The notes below the pieces were generated by a model. The model was not told the DNA's origin and searched no databases. It saw only the letters and a program-made list of their open reading frames with translations. The translations under genes and the position numbers were made by a program. Of a DNA stretch of 64,000 nucleotides, positions 1 through 9,377 are shown one piece after another. Location: positions 124,001 to 188,000 of the forward strand of contig CACAMI010000002.1 in assembly GCA_902533625.1 (NCBI GenBank). Reading direction: 5' to 3'. The stretch is from an uncultured Alphaproteobacteria bacterium. GTDB lineage: Bacteria; Pseudomonadota; Alphaproteobacteria; Rhodobacterales; Rhodobacteraceae. The number at the start of each line of letters is the position of its first letter. Positions within the stretch are counted from its first letter, which is position 1.

Positions 1-1
1 T

Positions 2-640
2 CATTTAAGTCGATTCGCAGAAGATCTTACACTCTGGACTTCTGATCAGTTCGATTTTGTTAGATTACCTGAGGCCTTTACTTCCGGTTCTTCAATAATG
101 CCACAAAAAAGAAATCCAGATGCTGCTGAGTTGGTTAGAGGGAAGGTTGGACGTGTCAACGGTGCACTAATTTCTATGCTTACCGTAATGAAAGGTTTGC
201 CATTAAGTTATTCAAAAGATATGCAGGAAGATAAAGAGCAGCTTTTTGATGCCTTTGATACGGTACTTTTAATGATTAAAGTTATGACTGGAATAATTTC
301 AGATATTACGCCTAATAAGAAAAACCTATTAAGTGCAGCATCTATGGGATATTCAACAGCGACAGATTTGGCAGATTGGCTAACAAAAGAGCTAAATATT
401 CCGTTTAGAGATTCTCACAAAATTACAGGAAGAATAGTAAGTTATGCTGAAAGAAATAATCTCAAATTGAACGAAGTTCCGATAGAATTTATGCACAAGC
501 TGGATGGAAGTATAACTAAAGATATTTATAAGGTAATGGAGGTTAAATATTCGGTTGGGTCTCGAAAAAGTTTTGGAGGAACATCCCCAAGGGAAGTATT
601 GAAAAGATGTGCTGACTGGAGGATAAAACTTCATGGCTAG
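2..640 (+). CDS. argH: Argininosuccinate lyase, C-terminal part (cut by window edge)
   Basis: Last step of arginine biosynthesis: argininosuccinate is split into arginine and fumarate in the cytosol. The frame is open from base 2, so the gene begins upstream of the window. The visible protein contains the fumarase/aspartase superfamily signature GSSIMPQKRNP, whose serine loop carries the catalytic residue, followed by the usual all-helical C-terminal region. The visible C-terminus shows no damage. The stop codon overlaps the start of a small lipoprotein gene by 8 bases, and lysA follows, so the three probably share a transcript. Identification is firm; only the N-terminal half is missing. Confidence 0.96.
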   Translation, partial: HLSRFAEDLTLWTSDQFDFVRLPEAFTSGSSIMPQKRNPDAAELVRGKVGRVNGALISMLTVMKGLPLSYSKDMQEDKEQLFDAFDTVLLMIKVMTGIISDITPNKKNLLSAASMGYSTATDLADWLTKELNIPFRDSHKITGRIVSYAERNNLKLNEVPIEFMHKLDGSITKDIYKVMEVKYSVGSRKSFGGTSPREVLKRCADWRIKLHG

Positions 641-749
641 GAAACTCATTTTTTTGATCTTTTCTATAATGATCATTGTTCCTTTAATATCATGCGGTAT
701 TAAGAGTGATCCCATTACCCCAAAAGAAGAGAAAAATTTTGATTCCTAA
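633..749 (+). CDS. Small LptM/YifL-like lipopeptide upstream of lysA
   Basis: A 38-residue protein. Its first 20 residues form a lipoprotein signal peptide (basic MARK, then a hydrophobic stretch) ending in the lipobox LISC, so Cys21 would be lipidated. After the cysteine comes the short pattern CGxKxxPxxP, like the mature part of the LptM/YifL family. That family is known for helping the LptDE outer-membrane LPS translocon mature, and its genes often sit beside lysA or dapF. The ATG lies inside the end of argH (8-base overlap) and the stop is 12 bases before lysA. Signal, lipobox and position are seen directly; the LptM role is inferred from family resemblance. Confidence 0.78.
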   Translation: MARKLIFLIFSIMIIVPLISCGIKSDPITPKEEKNFDS

Positions 750-761
750 TATGAGAGCAAA

Positions 762-2024
762 ATGAAAGAATTTTATTATAAAAAAGGAAATCTCTTTGCT
801 GAAGAAGTTAAGATAAAAGATGTCGCAAATCATATCAAGACACCATTTTATGTTTATTCCAAGCTAGCAATGGAAAGAAGGTTTGATCAGTTAAAGAACT
901 CTTTAGGTGCATTACGGCACAGAATTTTTTATTCTGTTAAAGCAAATTCCAATGTTTCTGTCCTTAAGGTTTTTGGTTCCTTAGGTTCAGGAATGGATGT
1001 AGTTTCTCTTGGGGAGTACGATAGGGCCAAAGCTGCTGGCATAGCAGGAAAGGATATTGTTTTTTCAGGTGTAGGGAAAACAAAATATGAGATTCAGAGC
1101 GTAATAATTGGCGGAATCAGGCAGTTTAATATTGAGAGTGAGCCCGAGCTGAACCTTATTAATCAAGTCGCCACAGAAATGGATAAAGTGATTGACGTGT
1201 CAGTTAGAGTAAATCCGGAAGTGGATGCTAAGACACATAGAAAGATTACCACTGGTACAAAGAGTGATAAATTCGGCGTCTCCTTTGAAAATGTTAAAAT
1301 GATGTTTGAAAAAGGAACAGAAATGAAAGGAGTTTCTTTTGTAGGTTTAGATATGCATATTGGTAGCCAAATCTCTACACTAAATGCATTTCGGTTGAGC
1401 TTTAGCCGACTTAGAAAAATGACTTTAGAATTGAAGCGGAGTGGTTATGCCTTATCTAGACTAGATGTTGGAGGGGGAATAGGAATAGAGCATAATTTAA
1501 ATGGAGACAGCAGCATACCGATTGATAGTTATTCAGCACTACTGAAAGACTATTTTGATGATCTAGATTGTGAAATAGAGTTGGAACCAGGAAGATCATT
1601 GGTAGGTAATGCGGGTATATTAGTTGCCTCAGTTATATATCCTAAGTTAGGTGATGAAAATAATTTTCTCATAATTGACGCTGCGATGAATGATTTTTTA
1701 AGACCAGCCTTATACGATGCCCGTCATCAGCTGTTAGCCGTAAAAAAATCTTCCAAGAAAGAAAATGGTTTATTTGATATCGTTGGCCCTGTTTGTGAGA
1801 GCAGTGATACTTTTGAGCGCTCTGTAAATTTACCTCCAATGCAGAGTGGAGATTTGGTGGCTTTCTCGTCTGCCGGAGCATATGGTGCGGTTATGGCTTC
1901 AGAATATAACACCAGGCCATTAATTCCAGAGGTTCTTGTCTCAGATAGTCTATACGCAATAATTAGGGAGAGGCCATCTATTTCAGAAATAATTCGGCGA
2001 GATAAAATCCCAGAGTGGCTATAG
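762..2024 (+). CDS. lysA: Diaminopimelate decarboxylase
   Basis: Final step of lysine synthesis: PLP-dependent decarboxylation of meso-diaminopimelate. The 420-residue protein has the fold-type III (alanine racemase-like) layout. The PLP lysine is Lys60 in FYSVKAN, the phosphate-binding loop is DVGGGIG near residue 237, ELEPGRSLVGNAG lies near 275, and the active-site cysteine is in GPVCESSD near 340. Length is normal for the family. It follows argH and the lipopeptide gene on the same strand, an arrangement common in alphaproteobacteria. It converges with the zinc-ribbon gene, and an AT-rich inverted repeat spans both stop codons. Confidence 0.96.
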   Translation: MKEFYYKKGNLFAEEVKIKDVANHIKTPFYVYSKLAMERRFDQLKNSLGALRHRIFYSVKANSNVSVLKVFGSLGSGMDVVSLGEYDRAKAAGIAGKDIVFSGVGKTKYEIQSVIIGGIRQFNIESEPELNLINQVATEMDKVIDVSVRVNPEVDAKTHRKITTGTKSDKFGVSFENVKMMFEKGTEMKGVSFVGLDMHIGSQISTLNAFRLSFSRLRKMTLELKRSGYALSRLDVGGGIGIEHNLNGDSSIPIDSYSALLKDYFDDLDCEIELEPGRSLVGNAGILVASVIYPKLGDENNFLIIDAAMNDFLRPALYDARHQLLAVKKSSKKENGLFDIVGPVCESSDTFERSVNLPPMQSGDLVAFSSAGAYGAVMASEYNTRPLIPEVLVSDSLYAIIRERPSISEIIRRDKIPEWL

Positions 2025-2054
2025 TTTTCTAATAAAAAACTCAGTTAGAAAACT
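2023..2054. terminator. Inverted repeat between convergent lysA and zinc-ribbon gene
   Basis: A 10-base perfect inverted repeat (AGTTTTCTAA at 2023-2032, TTAGAAAACT at 2045-2054) with a 12-base A-rich loop lies exactly on the junction and includes the ends of both genes. It could act as a bidirectional terminator. The stem is AT-rich and lacks a long T-run, so the call is tentative. Confidence 0.4.
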
Positions 2055-2854
2055 GATTGTCCTAAAACTTTTCCTATATAAAAATTAGAGATATCTAAAA
2101 TTTTTTCTTTAAGGAAAATTGTTGGCTCCAAAAAAGGAAATAATTGGACAATATATTCTAACCATAATGCCCCTATTGTAAGGAGCAAAAAAATAGAAAC
2201 AAAGGCTAATGAAATATAAAGAAACTTTTTATACTTACTAAATAATCTTTGCTTTTTCTGTATTGGTTCTTGATAAGTGGTTTGATTTTTTTCAACACCT
2301 TTGAGTCTTTGAATTAGCTCAGGGTCAATTAAATCCTCGTCCTCAATAGAAGGAGAACTGCTTGATTGGTCATTTTCTTTAATTTCATCGTTAGTTTCAG
2401 TATTTTGGTTATTCAAGTTTATTGTTTCTACTTTTGTAAGTATTTCAAAGGACTTTTTCTCACTAGAGTTTGTTTTATTATTCTCCTTTTTGTGGGTAAT
2501 CCATTCAAAGTCCCTTTCTGAACTCTGGTAGCTTTCAACGTTAATATCATCCTTCTTATCGGAGTTCTCAACACCTTTTTGAACAAGAATTTCCTGTTTT
2601 GCTAGGGTTGAGATTGATACATCTTTGCTTTCTGAATCTGAAAAATTATGAAATTTTTGCCCACTTAAAATACTGGGTTCTACAATTTCATTTTCAAAAT
2701 TGATTTCCGATAACGGCTCTTTCTTATCTAAGGCAGATGGAAGTTCCGTCCATTTGCTCCCACATTCAGAACATTCAAATTCAATACCTGATTTGGGTAT
2801 TGCAATATCCTGAGCATTGTATTCTGATTGACAATCTTTACACTTTATTAACAT
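2045..2854 (-). CDS. MJ0042-type zinc-ribbon membrane protein
   Basis: About 269 residues from the ATG at 2854. A longer frame opens at 2890, but family members begin almost directly with the zinc ribbon, which favours 2854. The N-terminus has two CxxC pairs (CKDC and CSEC) about 22 residues apart, typical of the MJ0042/zinc-ribbon domain. A long acidic, Ser/Asn/Glu-rich low-complexity linker follows, and one transmembrane helix sits near the C-terminus before a short tail. A metal-binding N-terminus in the cytosol tethered to the inner membrane is the likely topology. The function is unknown; such proteins are common in Rhodobacterales, often near lysA. Translation cannot be coupled to a neighbour because plsC diverges from it. 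Confidence 0.75.
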   Translation of the reverse strand: MLIKCKDCQSEYNAQDIAIPKSGIEFECSECGSKWTELPSALDKKEPLSEINFENEIVEPSILSGQKFHNFSDSESKDVSISTLAKQEILVQKGVENSDKKDDINVESYQSSERDFEWITHKKENNKTNSSEKKSFEILTKVETINLNNQNTETNDEIKENDQSSSSPSIEDEDLIDPELIQRLKGVEKNQTTYQEPIQKKQRLFSKYKKFLYISLAFVSIFLLLTIGALWLEYIVQLFPFLEPTIFLKEKILDISNFYIGKVLGQSVF

Positions 2855-2980
2855 GATTGGTAAATTAATCCATATTAGAGAATATCGCAAACCCTACAAT
2901 TCAAATAAAAATTTCCTTTTTTTGTAGTGTAGATTTTATTACTAATTTATAAAACATTAACTGCAAAGAATTAGGATAAC

Positions 2981-3697
2981 ATGAGAATCATATATTTTTT
3001 TCGGGCTTTAATAAGTGATTTTTTGATATATCTTTTAATGCTGGTTCTTGGCATAATTTTTTCACCTTTTGCGGCCTTTTCCAGAGAAATGGCCTGCAAA
3101 TCAGTAAGGTGCTACTGTATATGCTGCTTTTGGGTATTAAAATATATTGCTAAAATAACTGTTGAGTTTCGAGGAATTCCACCTGAAAAAAATGTACTAG
3201 TATGTGCAAAACACATGTCTTTTTTAGATATACTAATGTTAGCTTATATTCTTCCGAAACCCCGGTTTGTCATGAAAAAAGAATTAAGATGGGCTCCAAT
3301 TTTGGGTTTTTACGCCATGAGGCTGGGTTGCTCTCCTGTTGCTAGAGGAAAAAAAGGGGGCGCTATTGGAGGTCTGAAGAGGAGTATAAATAGAAAAAAA
3401 GAACTAGGCGAAGGTCAAACTGTAATTTACCCTCAGGGAACCAGAGTTTTGCCAGGGGTAAAAGCTCCTTATAAAGTAGGTGCGGGTATCATATATAGAG
3501 ATCAGAAACTCCCTTGCGTTCTTGTTGCCACAAATACTGGGATGTTTTGGGGCAGGAGAAGTTTGTTCCGCTATCCTGGTACAGCTATAGTAAATTTTAT
3601 TGGAGAAATACCACCTGGGTTAAGTCTCCAGGATTTTATGGGGAAAGTCGAATCAAACATTGAAAAAGAGTCTGACAGTTTGATGAGTTCGAATTAA
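2981..3697 (+). CDS. plsC: 1-acyl-sn-glycerol-3-phosphate acyltransferase (PlsC family)
   Basis: Adds the second acyl chain to lysophosphatidic acid in phospholipid synthesis at the inner membrane. The 238-residue protein has an N-terminal hydrophobic segment (residues 5-32). The catalytic HxxxxD motif is His78/Asp83 in KHMSFLD, and the glycerol-phosphate-binding motif is PQGTR at 151-155 (Gln in place of the more common Glu). Length suits the family. An AGGA ribosome-binding site precedes the ATG. It diverges from the zinc-ribbon gene and converges with accA. A lyso-ornithine lipid acyltransferase (OlsA) role is a weaker alternative because the fold is shared. Confidence 0.88.
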   Translation: MRIIYFFRALISDFLIYLLMLVLGIIFSPFAAFSREMACKSVRCYCICCFWVLKYIAKITVEFRGIPPEKNVLVCAKHMSFLDILMLAYILPKPRFVMKKELRWAPILGFYAMRLGCSPVARGKKGGAIGGLKRSINRKKELGEGQTVIYPQGTRVLPGVKAPYKVGAGIIYRDQKLPCVLVATNTGMFWGRRSLFRYPGTAIVNFIGEIPPGLSLQDFMGKVESNIEKESDSLMSSN

Positions 3698-3713
3698 TGA
3701 AATATTATTACCA

Positions 3714-4670
3714 TTATATAGACAGGCTACCCATTTCTAAGAATTTTTCTCTTCTATTTTTTTTTAGTTCTTTCCCACTATACTTCTCGAGCTTTTCTAG
3801 ATTTTCTAGTAAAGCATTTCTCACATTTTCAAGAGTTTTTTTTGGATCCCTTTGAGCTCCTCCAGTAGGCTCTTCAATAATTTGATCAACTACCCCAAGG
3901 GTTTTTAAATCTTTGGAAGTTAATTTCAAAGCCTCAGCTGCCTCTCTCATTCTATTAGGATCTTTCCACAAGATAGAGGCACACCCTTCAGGAGATATTA
4001 CAGAATAAATTGAATGTTCAAGCATAATGACCGAATTTGCTGTAGCTAAAGCTACTGCGCCTCCTGAACCACCTTCACCAATTATGACAGATATGAAAGG
4101 TACTTCTAAATTTAAACATTGTTCCGTAGATCGGGCTATTGCCTCTGCCTGTCCCCTCTCTTCCGCTCCTTTTCCTGGATAAGCTCCGGGAGTGTCTATT
4201 AAAGTGATAACAGGTATTTTAAATTTATCAGCAAGATTCATAAGTCGTATAGCTTTTCTATACCCTTCAGGTCTTGCCATTCCAAAGTTACGTCTTATCC
4301 TTGATTTGGTATCATTTCCCTTTTCATGTCCGATAACTACGACAGAAAAGTTATCTAATCTTGCTAATCCTCCAATTATAGCATTATCTTCAGCAAAATT
4401 TCTGTCTCCAGAAAGAGAAACAAACTCTGAAAAAATATTATTAACATAATCTAAACAATGAGGTCTATCTTGATGCCTAGCAACTAGACACTTTTGCCAT
4501 GGCGATAAATTTTTATAAAGATCATCTAATAAAAGCTTAGCTTTATCGTCTAGCAGGTTAGCTTCATTATTTGTATCTAAATTACTGTTTCTTTCTGAAA
4601 TAGAACGTAATTCTGAGGCTTTACTTTCTATTTCGGCAAGCTCTTTTTCAAACTCTAGATATGTTGGCAT
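3714..4670 (-). CDS. accA: Acetyl-CoA carboxylase, carboxyltransferase subunit alpha
   Basis: Half of the carboxyltransferase that transfers CO2 from carboxybiotin to acetyl-CoA, giving malonyl-CoA for fatty acid synthesis. The 318-residue protein has the typical N-terminal helical region, [11 protein letters not shown] at 66-76, the CoA-site motif [16 protein letters not shown] at 159-174 and GEGGSGGA near 200. The gene begins 6 bases after the stop of mcl1 on the same strand, so the two are probably co-transcribed and coupled. The accD partner and the biotin carboxylase genes are not in this window. Confidence 0.96.
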   Translation of the reverse strand: MPTYLEFEKELAEIESKASELRSISERNSNLDTNNEANLLDDKAKLLLDDLYKNLSPWQKCLVARHQDRPHCLDYVNNIFSEFVSLSGDRNFAEDNAIIGGLARLDNFSVVVIGHEKGNDTKSRIRRNFGMARPEGYRKAIRLMNLADKFKIPVITLIDTPGAYPGKGAEERGQAEAIARSTEQCLNLEVPFISVIIGEGGSGGAVALATANSVIMLEHSIYSVISPEGCASILWKDPNRMREAAEALKLTSKDLKTLGVVDQIIEEPTGGAQRDPKKTLENVRNALLENLEKLEKYSGKELKKNRREKFLEMGSLSI

Positions 4671-4676
4671 GTATAG

Positions 4677-5660
4677 CTACTCTATTTTTTCAATTTTTTT
4701 TGCTTGATCAAGAATTACTTTTGCTTGTTTTATGGAAGCAATGTCAATTAACCTACCTTTATATACTGCTGCCCCTTGACCACTTTTTTCTGCTTTGTCC
4801 ATTGCTTCGAGAATTTGAGTTGCTTCTTCAATTTGAGATTGGGAGGGTGAAAAAACAGAATTTGCCAGAGCAATTTGCTTAGGATGTATTGCCCATTTTC
4901 CAACCATGCCAAGAGTAGCAGACCTTCGTGCTTGGGCGATAAAGCCAATATCATCAGAAAAATCACCGAATGGGCCATCAACAGGTAGAAGACCATTTGC
5001 TCTACAAGCGGCTACTATTTTTACCGTAGGAAAATGCCAAGGATCGGAAAAATTTTTTATATCACTGGACCCACTTTCTTCAAAACTAGGAACCATATAA
5101 TAATTTGGTTGGGTGCCTCCAATACCAGTGGTTTGCATGCCCATCGATGCAGCATAATCAGCCGCCCCTAAGCTGATAGCTTTTAATCTTTTGGAGGATT
5201 TTGCGATACTATCCACATTAGCTATTCCTGCAGCGGTTTCAATAATCACTTCAAATGTAAGAGATTTTTTCCATCTATTTTGTTTCTCGAGAGCTGTAAC
5301 AAGTGTATCAACTGCATAAATATCGGAGGAACAGCCTGCTTTTGGTATCATTATGCAATCGAGACGTTCTGTGTTCTCTTTCAGTAGATCAATAATATCT
5401 TGATGCCAAAATTCTGTATCTAAACCATTTATCCTAACGGATAGTGTTTTGTGGCCCCAGTCAATTCCTGTAATAGCTTCCACAATATTAGCTCTTGCTT
5501 TATATTTGTCATTAGGTGACACACTATCTTCTAAATCTAAGTTTATAACGTCTGCTTCCGATGATGACATCTTTTCAAAAAGTTCTGGTCTGGAGCCAGG
5601 TCCAAATAATTGGCACCTATTTAGTCTTTCTGGGGGGTCAGGTTGTAATAAAAAGCTCAT
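4677..5660 (-). CDS. mcl1: L-malyl-CoA/beta-methylmalyl-CoA lyase
   Basis: Cleaves beta-methylmalyl-CoA to glyoxylate plus propionyl-CoA, and L-malyl-CoA to acetyl-CoA plus glyoxylate, in the ethylmalonyl-CoA pathway. The 327-residue protein closely resembles the Rhodobacter enzyme as I know it: RCQLFGPGSRPELFEK near the start, the metal-binding LDLEDSV at 41-47, FEVIIETAAGI near 155-165, GAADYAASMGMQTTGIGGTQ, and GPFGDFSDD near 230. Length matches the family. It heads a two-gene unit with accA. The second ethylmalonyl-CoA gene in the window is mcd at 18887-20557. A citrate lyase beta role is unlikely given the full-length match. Confidence 0.9.
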   Translation of the reverse strand: MSFLLQPDPPERLNRCQLFGPGSRPELFEKMSSSEADVINLDLEDSVSPNDKYKARANIVEAITGIDWGHKTLSVRINGLDTEFWHQDIIDLLKENTERLDCIMIPKAGCSSDIYAVDTLVTALEKQNRWKKSLTFEVIIETAAGIANVDSIAKSSKRLKAISLGAADYAASMGMQTTGIGGTQPNYYMVPSFEESGSSDIKNFSDPWHFPTVKIVAACRANGLLPVDGPFGDFSDDIGFIAQARRSATLGMVGKWAIHPKQIALANSVFSPSQSQIEEATQILEAMDKAEKSGQGAAVYKGRLIDIASIKQAKVILDQAKKIEKIE

Positions 5661-5719
5661 ATTTAAGTTTCCAAATGATAAACGAAAAAAAGAATTAACT
5701 TTCAGGGGTTATAACTAGA

Positions 5720-6886
5720 TTAAGAGAATGTATTTTGCAATCTCTCAATAGCATCTTCAACTATAGCTTTTCTACAGGCAAAATTTATTCGTACATACAT
5801 TTCTCCTCCAGATCCAAAAGAGGATCCAATATTTGCTGCTATTTTGGCTTCTTTGAATAGCAATCTGTAAAACTCTGTTGGCGATAAGCCCGTTTTCTCA
5901 AAATTTATCCAAGCTAAATATGTTGACTGTAGAGGCATTGATTCAAAGCCTTTTATAGATTTAATTCCTTGCTCAAAGCAGAATTTATTCTTTTCCAGGT
6001 AATTTACTAACTGAAAAAGCCATTCTTCTCCATAAAGGTATGCAGCTTCGGCCATTTTCATCCCAATCCTATTGGGCATTTTCCCAGTAGCTTCATGGGC
6101 TAAATCGAATTTATTGCGCAGATCCGGATCAGGAATAATCACACTGCCCATTTCCCCACCTGACAAATTGAATGGCTTTGTAGTAGAAACCATAACTACA
6201 GTCCTATTTTTTGCCGAAGGTACTGCAGCTAATAGAGTATTATGCTTAAAGTTAGGGTAAGTTAAATCAGCATGAATTTCATCACACAATAAAACCAGGT
6301 TATGCGCTTCACAAAATTTAACCAGATCTTCAAGCTCATTTTTTTTCCAAATTCTACCTCCCGGATTGTGGGGTGAACAAAAAAGCATTATTTTTTCATT
6401 TCCTGATAGAGACTTACCTAAATTATCCAAGTCGAATTTATATATACCATTCTCTATCTGAAGTTTGGCTTCCTTAACCTTTCTGTTGTTTGCTTTAATT
6501 ATACGTGCAAAAGAGTGATAAACAGGGGAAAATACTATAACCTCATCACCTGGTTTAGAATATGCTCTCAGAGAAATCCCGATGGCTGCTCCAAGACCAT
6601 GTGTTTCCGCTGACCAAGAATCTTTTATTTCCCAATTATGTTTTTTTGACATCCAGGATCGAAGGGCAGTTTTATATCCAGTGTCATCTCCAAAATAGCC
6701 GTGAATACCGTGTTCACTCATATTTTTTATGCATAAATTTACCGCTTCTGGTGCTTTGAAATCCATATCAGCAACCCACATTGCCAAACCATCTTTTGGG
6801 CTAACTCCATAAAGTTTTTCCATAGCATCCCATTTTATCGAGTTGGAGTTAATTCGATTTATTGGTTCGTCAAAATCGATAAGCAT
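5720..6886 (-). CDS. patB: MalY/PatB-family PLP aminotransferase, probable cystathionine beta-lyase
   Basis: A class I/II aminotransferase-fold protein of 388 residues. Visible motifs are GLGAAIGI, the PLP-site CSPHNPGGRIW, DEIHADL, and the PLP lysine in STTKPFNLSGG near residue 235. This pattern belongs to the MalY/PatB group, whose members cleave cystathionine or other C-S beta-bonds to give thiol, pyruvate and ammonia. A clear AAGGAAG ribosome-binding site precedes the ATG. The gene diverges from def. It may serve methionine synthesis or sulfur recycling, but the substrate cannot be fixed from sequence. Confidence 0.82.
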   Translation of the reverse strand: MLIDFDEPINRINSNSIKWDAMEKLYGVSPKDGLAMWVADMDFKAPEAVNLCIKNMSEHGIHGYFGDDTGYKTALRSWMSKKHNWEIKDSWSAETHGLGAAIGISLRAYSKPGDEVIVFSPVYHSFARIIKANNRKVKEAKLQIENGIYKFDLDNLGKSLSGNEKIMLFCSPHNPGGRIWKKNELEDLVKFCEAHNLVLLCDEIHADLTYPNFKHNTLLAAVPSAKNRTVVMVSTTKPFNLSGGEMGSVIIPDPDLRNKFDLAHEATGKMPNRIGMKMAEAAYLYGEEWLFQLVNYLEKNKFCFEQGIKSIKGFESMPLQSTYLAWINFEKTGLSPTEFYRLLFKEAKIAANIGSSFGSGGEMYVRINFACRKAIVEDAIERLQNTFS

Positions 6887-6972
6887 TAATCTTCCTTTAA
6901 ATGAATTAGATTATATCATCTAATACTAAAGTTTTCTTGCAAGATAAAGTAGTTTGAAATAAATCAGGAAGA

Positions 6973-7524
6973 ATGACACTGAGAACAATTTTGACAATTC
7001 CAGATCCACGTCTCAAGAAAGTTTGCGCGCCCGTAATTGTTTTTGATGAAACTTTGAGAATTCTGTCTGATGATTTGCTCGAAACAATGTATGCAGCACC
7101 AGGGATAGGTCTGGCTGCATCTCAAATAGGAGTATTACTACGTGTGCTTGTCATGGATTGTGACAAACAGAGTGAAAGTCCTAATCCGAAGGTTTTGGTT
7201 AATCCGGAAATAACTTGGTATTCGTCTGAAAAAAGAGTTTATGAAGAGGGATGTTTGTCGATCCCAGAAACATTTGCAGAAGTTTCTAGGTCTGAAAAGG
7301 TAAAAGTTTCTTACAAGGGGTTGACTGGAGAAGATAATGAAGAAATCTTTACAGACTTATGGTCAACATGCGTACAACATGAAATTGATCATTTAGACGG
7401 TAAACTCTTTATAGACTATTTAGGAGCAGTTAAGAGAGGTTTAATAGTAAATAAGATGAAGAAACTAAAGCGAGAAAAAATTAAAGACCAAAAGCAAAAT
7501 AAAAAAACTAAAGGCTCACCATAG
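6973..7524 (+). CDS. def: Peptide deformylase
   Basis: Removes the N-formyl group from nascent proteins. The 183-residue protein has the three diagnostic motifs: GIGLAASQ (44-51), EGCLS with metal ligand Cys94, and HEIDH with ligands His136 and His140 and catalytic Glu137. A lysine-rich C-terminal tail follows. The ATG has an AGGA ribosome-binding site. The gene overlaps fmt by a single base, giving the common def-fmt pair that acts at opposite ends of the formylation cycle. Confidence 0.96.
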   Translation: MTLRTILTIPDPRLKKVCAPVIVFDETLRILSDDLLETMYAAPGIGLAASQIGVLLRVLVMDCDKQSESPNPKVLVNPEITWYSSEKRVYEEGCLSIPETFAEVSRSEKVKVSYKGLTGEDNEEIFTDLWSTCVQHEIDHLDGKLFIDYLGAVKRGLIVNKMKKLKREKIKDQKQNKKTKGSP

Positions 7525-8459
7525 TGAGATTAGTTTTTATGGGCAGTTCTTCTTTTTGTTTGCCAATTTTAGAGGGATTATTTGAATCCAAAAACGATAT
7601 CTTAGCTGTATATACACAGCCACCAAAACCTGCTGGTAGGGGAAAAAAATTCTTGGAGGTTCCAGTTGCTTTATTAGCAAAGAAGTTAGATCTAAAGTTG
7701 AGGCAACCAATTAATTTTAAAGAAAAATTTGAGATCGATGAGTTAAAAGCCTTAAATCCAGATGTAATTGTAGTTGTGGCTTACGGTCTAATTCTTCCAA
7801 AAGAGGTTCTCAAAGTACCTCAAATAGCACCTATAAATATTCACGCTTCCATATTACCTAATTGGCGTGGGGCTGCCCCTATGCAAAGAGCAATAATTAA
7901 TGGTGAAAGAAGTACTGGCCTATCAATAATGCAGATGGATCAAGGTTTAGATACAGGTCCGATTTATGATGTATTATTTGAGCCAATTTTCGATACAGAT
8001 ACATATTCAATACTTTCAGGTAGACTTAGCAAATTAGCATCAAATTTTCTATTAAATTTCCTTGATAGTAAAATAAACGGTACTAGACCAATAGCTCAGA
8101 AGACAGAAGGTATTTCTTATGCTGAAAAAATATCAAAATCAGAAACACGAATAGACTGGTCCAGATCTGCAAAAGAAATTGACTACCACATTCGTGGCTT
8201 GGCCGATACTCCAGGTGCTTGGACTAGCATTAATCAAGAGAGAGTAAAAATTTTGTTGAGCAAAGTATCTGAATGTACAGAAAATGAAAAAAAATTTGTA
8301 CCTGGGACTGTGTTGGAAATAATGGAAGGTGGAATAAGAATAATATGTGGTAACGGCCAACTATTTATAAAAAAACTGCAGCGGCCTGGGAAAACACCGT
8401 TGATGTTTAATGAGTTTGTTAGAGGGTATAAAGTTTACTCGGGTCAAACCTGGCTTTAG
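7524..8459 (+). CDS. fmt: Methionyl-tRNA formyltransferase
   Basis: Formylates Met-tRNA(fMet) using 10-formyltetrahydrofolate. The 311-residue protein starts with GTG that shares one base with the def stop. It has the N-terminal formyltransferase fold with the catalytic NIHASILPNWRGAAP segment (Asn105, His107) and the downstream aspartate in QMDQGLDTGPI. The C-terminal OB-like tRNA-binding domain runs from about residue 205. The 3' end overlaps the convergent rnhA gene by 4 bases, with no room for a separate terminator. Confidence 0.96.
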   Translation: MRLVFMGSSSFCLPILEGLFESKNDILAVYTQPPKPAGRGKKFLEVPVALLAKKLDLKLRQPINFKEKFEIDELKALNPDVIVVVAYGLILPKEVLKVPQIAPINIHASILPNWRGAAPMQRAIINGERSTGLSIMQMDQGLDTGPIYDVLFEPIFDTDTYSILSGRLSKLASNFLLNFLDSKINGTRPIAQKTEGISYAEKISKSETRIDWSRSAKEIDYHIRGLADTPGAWTSINQERVKILLSKVSECTENEKKFVPGTVLEIMEGGIRIICGNGQLFIKKLQRPGKTPLMFNEFVRGYKVYSGQTWL

Positions 8460-8908
8460 GTTTTCCTTTTATCCCTTTCACGAGTGGCCAACTTATCTGC
8501 CAATTCATTACCTTCATTTCCGGAATGTCCCTTCACCCATTGCCAATTTACTTTATGCTTTTTATTCTCACCATCTAAGATTTTCCAGAGATCATCATTT
8601 TTGATTGGCTTTTTATTAGAAGATTTCCATCCGTTGCTTTTCCATTTTGGCATCCACTTAGTTAAGCCATCCTTAACATAAACACTATCAATGTAGACAG
8701 TAATTATTGTGGACTTATTTAATGCTTTTAATGCTTCAATCGCTGCCGTTAGCTCCATTCTATTATTTGTAGTTTCATAAGAGCCTCCGCAAAGTAATCT
8801 TTCTTTGATAACCTCCTCATTGCTTTCTGCTCTAAGTACAACACCCCATCCACCCGGACCAGGGTTTCCAGAGCATGCACCATCCGTATATGCTATAATT
8901 TCATTCAT
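8456..8908 (-). CDS. rnhA: Ribonuclease HI
   Basis: Degrades the RNA strand of RNA-DNA hybrids. The 150-residue protein shows the RNase H motif YTDGACSGNPGPGGWG near the N-terminus (first catalytic Asp), TTNNRMELTAAIEAL (catalytic Glu), a central DSVYVKDG (catalytic Asp) and the C-terminal WVKGHSGNEGNELAD (His and last Asp), so the full catalytic set is present. It overlaps the upstream DUF3429 gene by 8 bases and lies last in an ispH-DUF3429-rnhA unit. Confidence 0.96.
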   Translation of the reverse strand: MNEIIAYTDGACSGNPGPGGWGVVLRAESNEEVIKERLLCGGSYETTNNRMELTAAIEALKALNKSTIITVYIDSVYVKDGLTKWMPKWKSNGWKSSNKKPIKNDDLWKILDGENKKHKVNWQWVKGHSGNEGNELADKLATRERDKRKT

Positions 8909-9377
8909 TAAAACCGATGATAGTTAAAAAAATTACTGCGAAACCAGTCAGTGGTGACCTTAATTTAAGCCACCATTTTGGTGATTTCTTCTCTTTTACC
9001 ATTGTAAAGTCAAGCTGATAGATAGCTATAAAACCAAGAGCCAAAAGAAAGCACCTAATAGGCAGAAAATAGGCAAATGCTGCCCATAAAGCTGGTAGAA
9101 GGGTTAATATTATTATCTTTTTGGATATTGACTGCGAGTTAGATATTTCAAAGCCCCAAAGAGCTCCTCCCATAAAGCTCAGTATTATTGATGCATAGTG
9201 GATTGAGAATAGAACTGCAAAATCATTAATAATGTCTGGTATGAACTTTATATTTAGGGATGCAATGGCGCCACAGGCAAAAGGGATTAAACCGAGATAT
9301 CCAATAGTCTTCAAAAATTTATAATCTTCATCCAAATGTTTTTTCTCGTAGTATTCTGGGCATTTTAAATGACACAT
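8901..9377 (-). CDS. DUF3429 inner-membrane protein
   Basis: A small membrane protein with about four hydrophobic segments and the family hallmark GLIPFACGA near the N-terminus, plus a WAAFAYF segment and a C-terminal hydrophobic helix. Function is unknown. The first ATG (9377) lies 50 bases inside ispH, and its extra N-terminal peptide does not look like the family. A TTG at 9332, which overlaps the ispH stop by only a few bases, would place the start about 11 residues before the conserved region and may be the true start. It lies between ispH and rnhA in a tightly overlapping set. Confidence 0.7.
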   Translation of the reverse strand: MCHLKCPEYYEKKHLDEDYKFLKTIGYLGLIPFACGAIASLNIKFIPDIINDFAVLFSIHYASIILSFMGGALWGFEISNSQSISKKIIILTLLPALWAAFAYFLPIRCFLLALGFIAIYQLDFTMVKEKKSPKWWLKLRSPLTGFAVIFLTIIGFNE

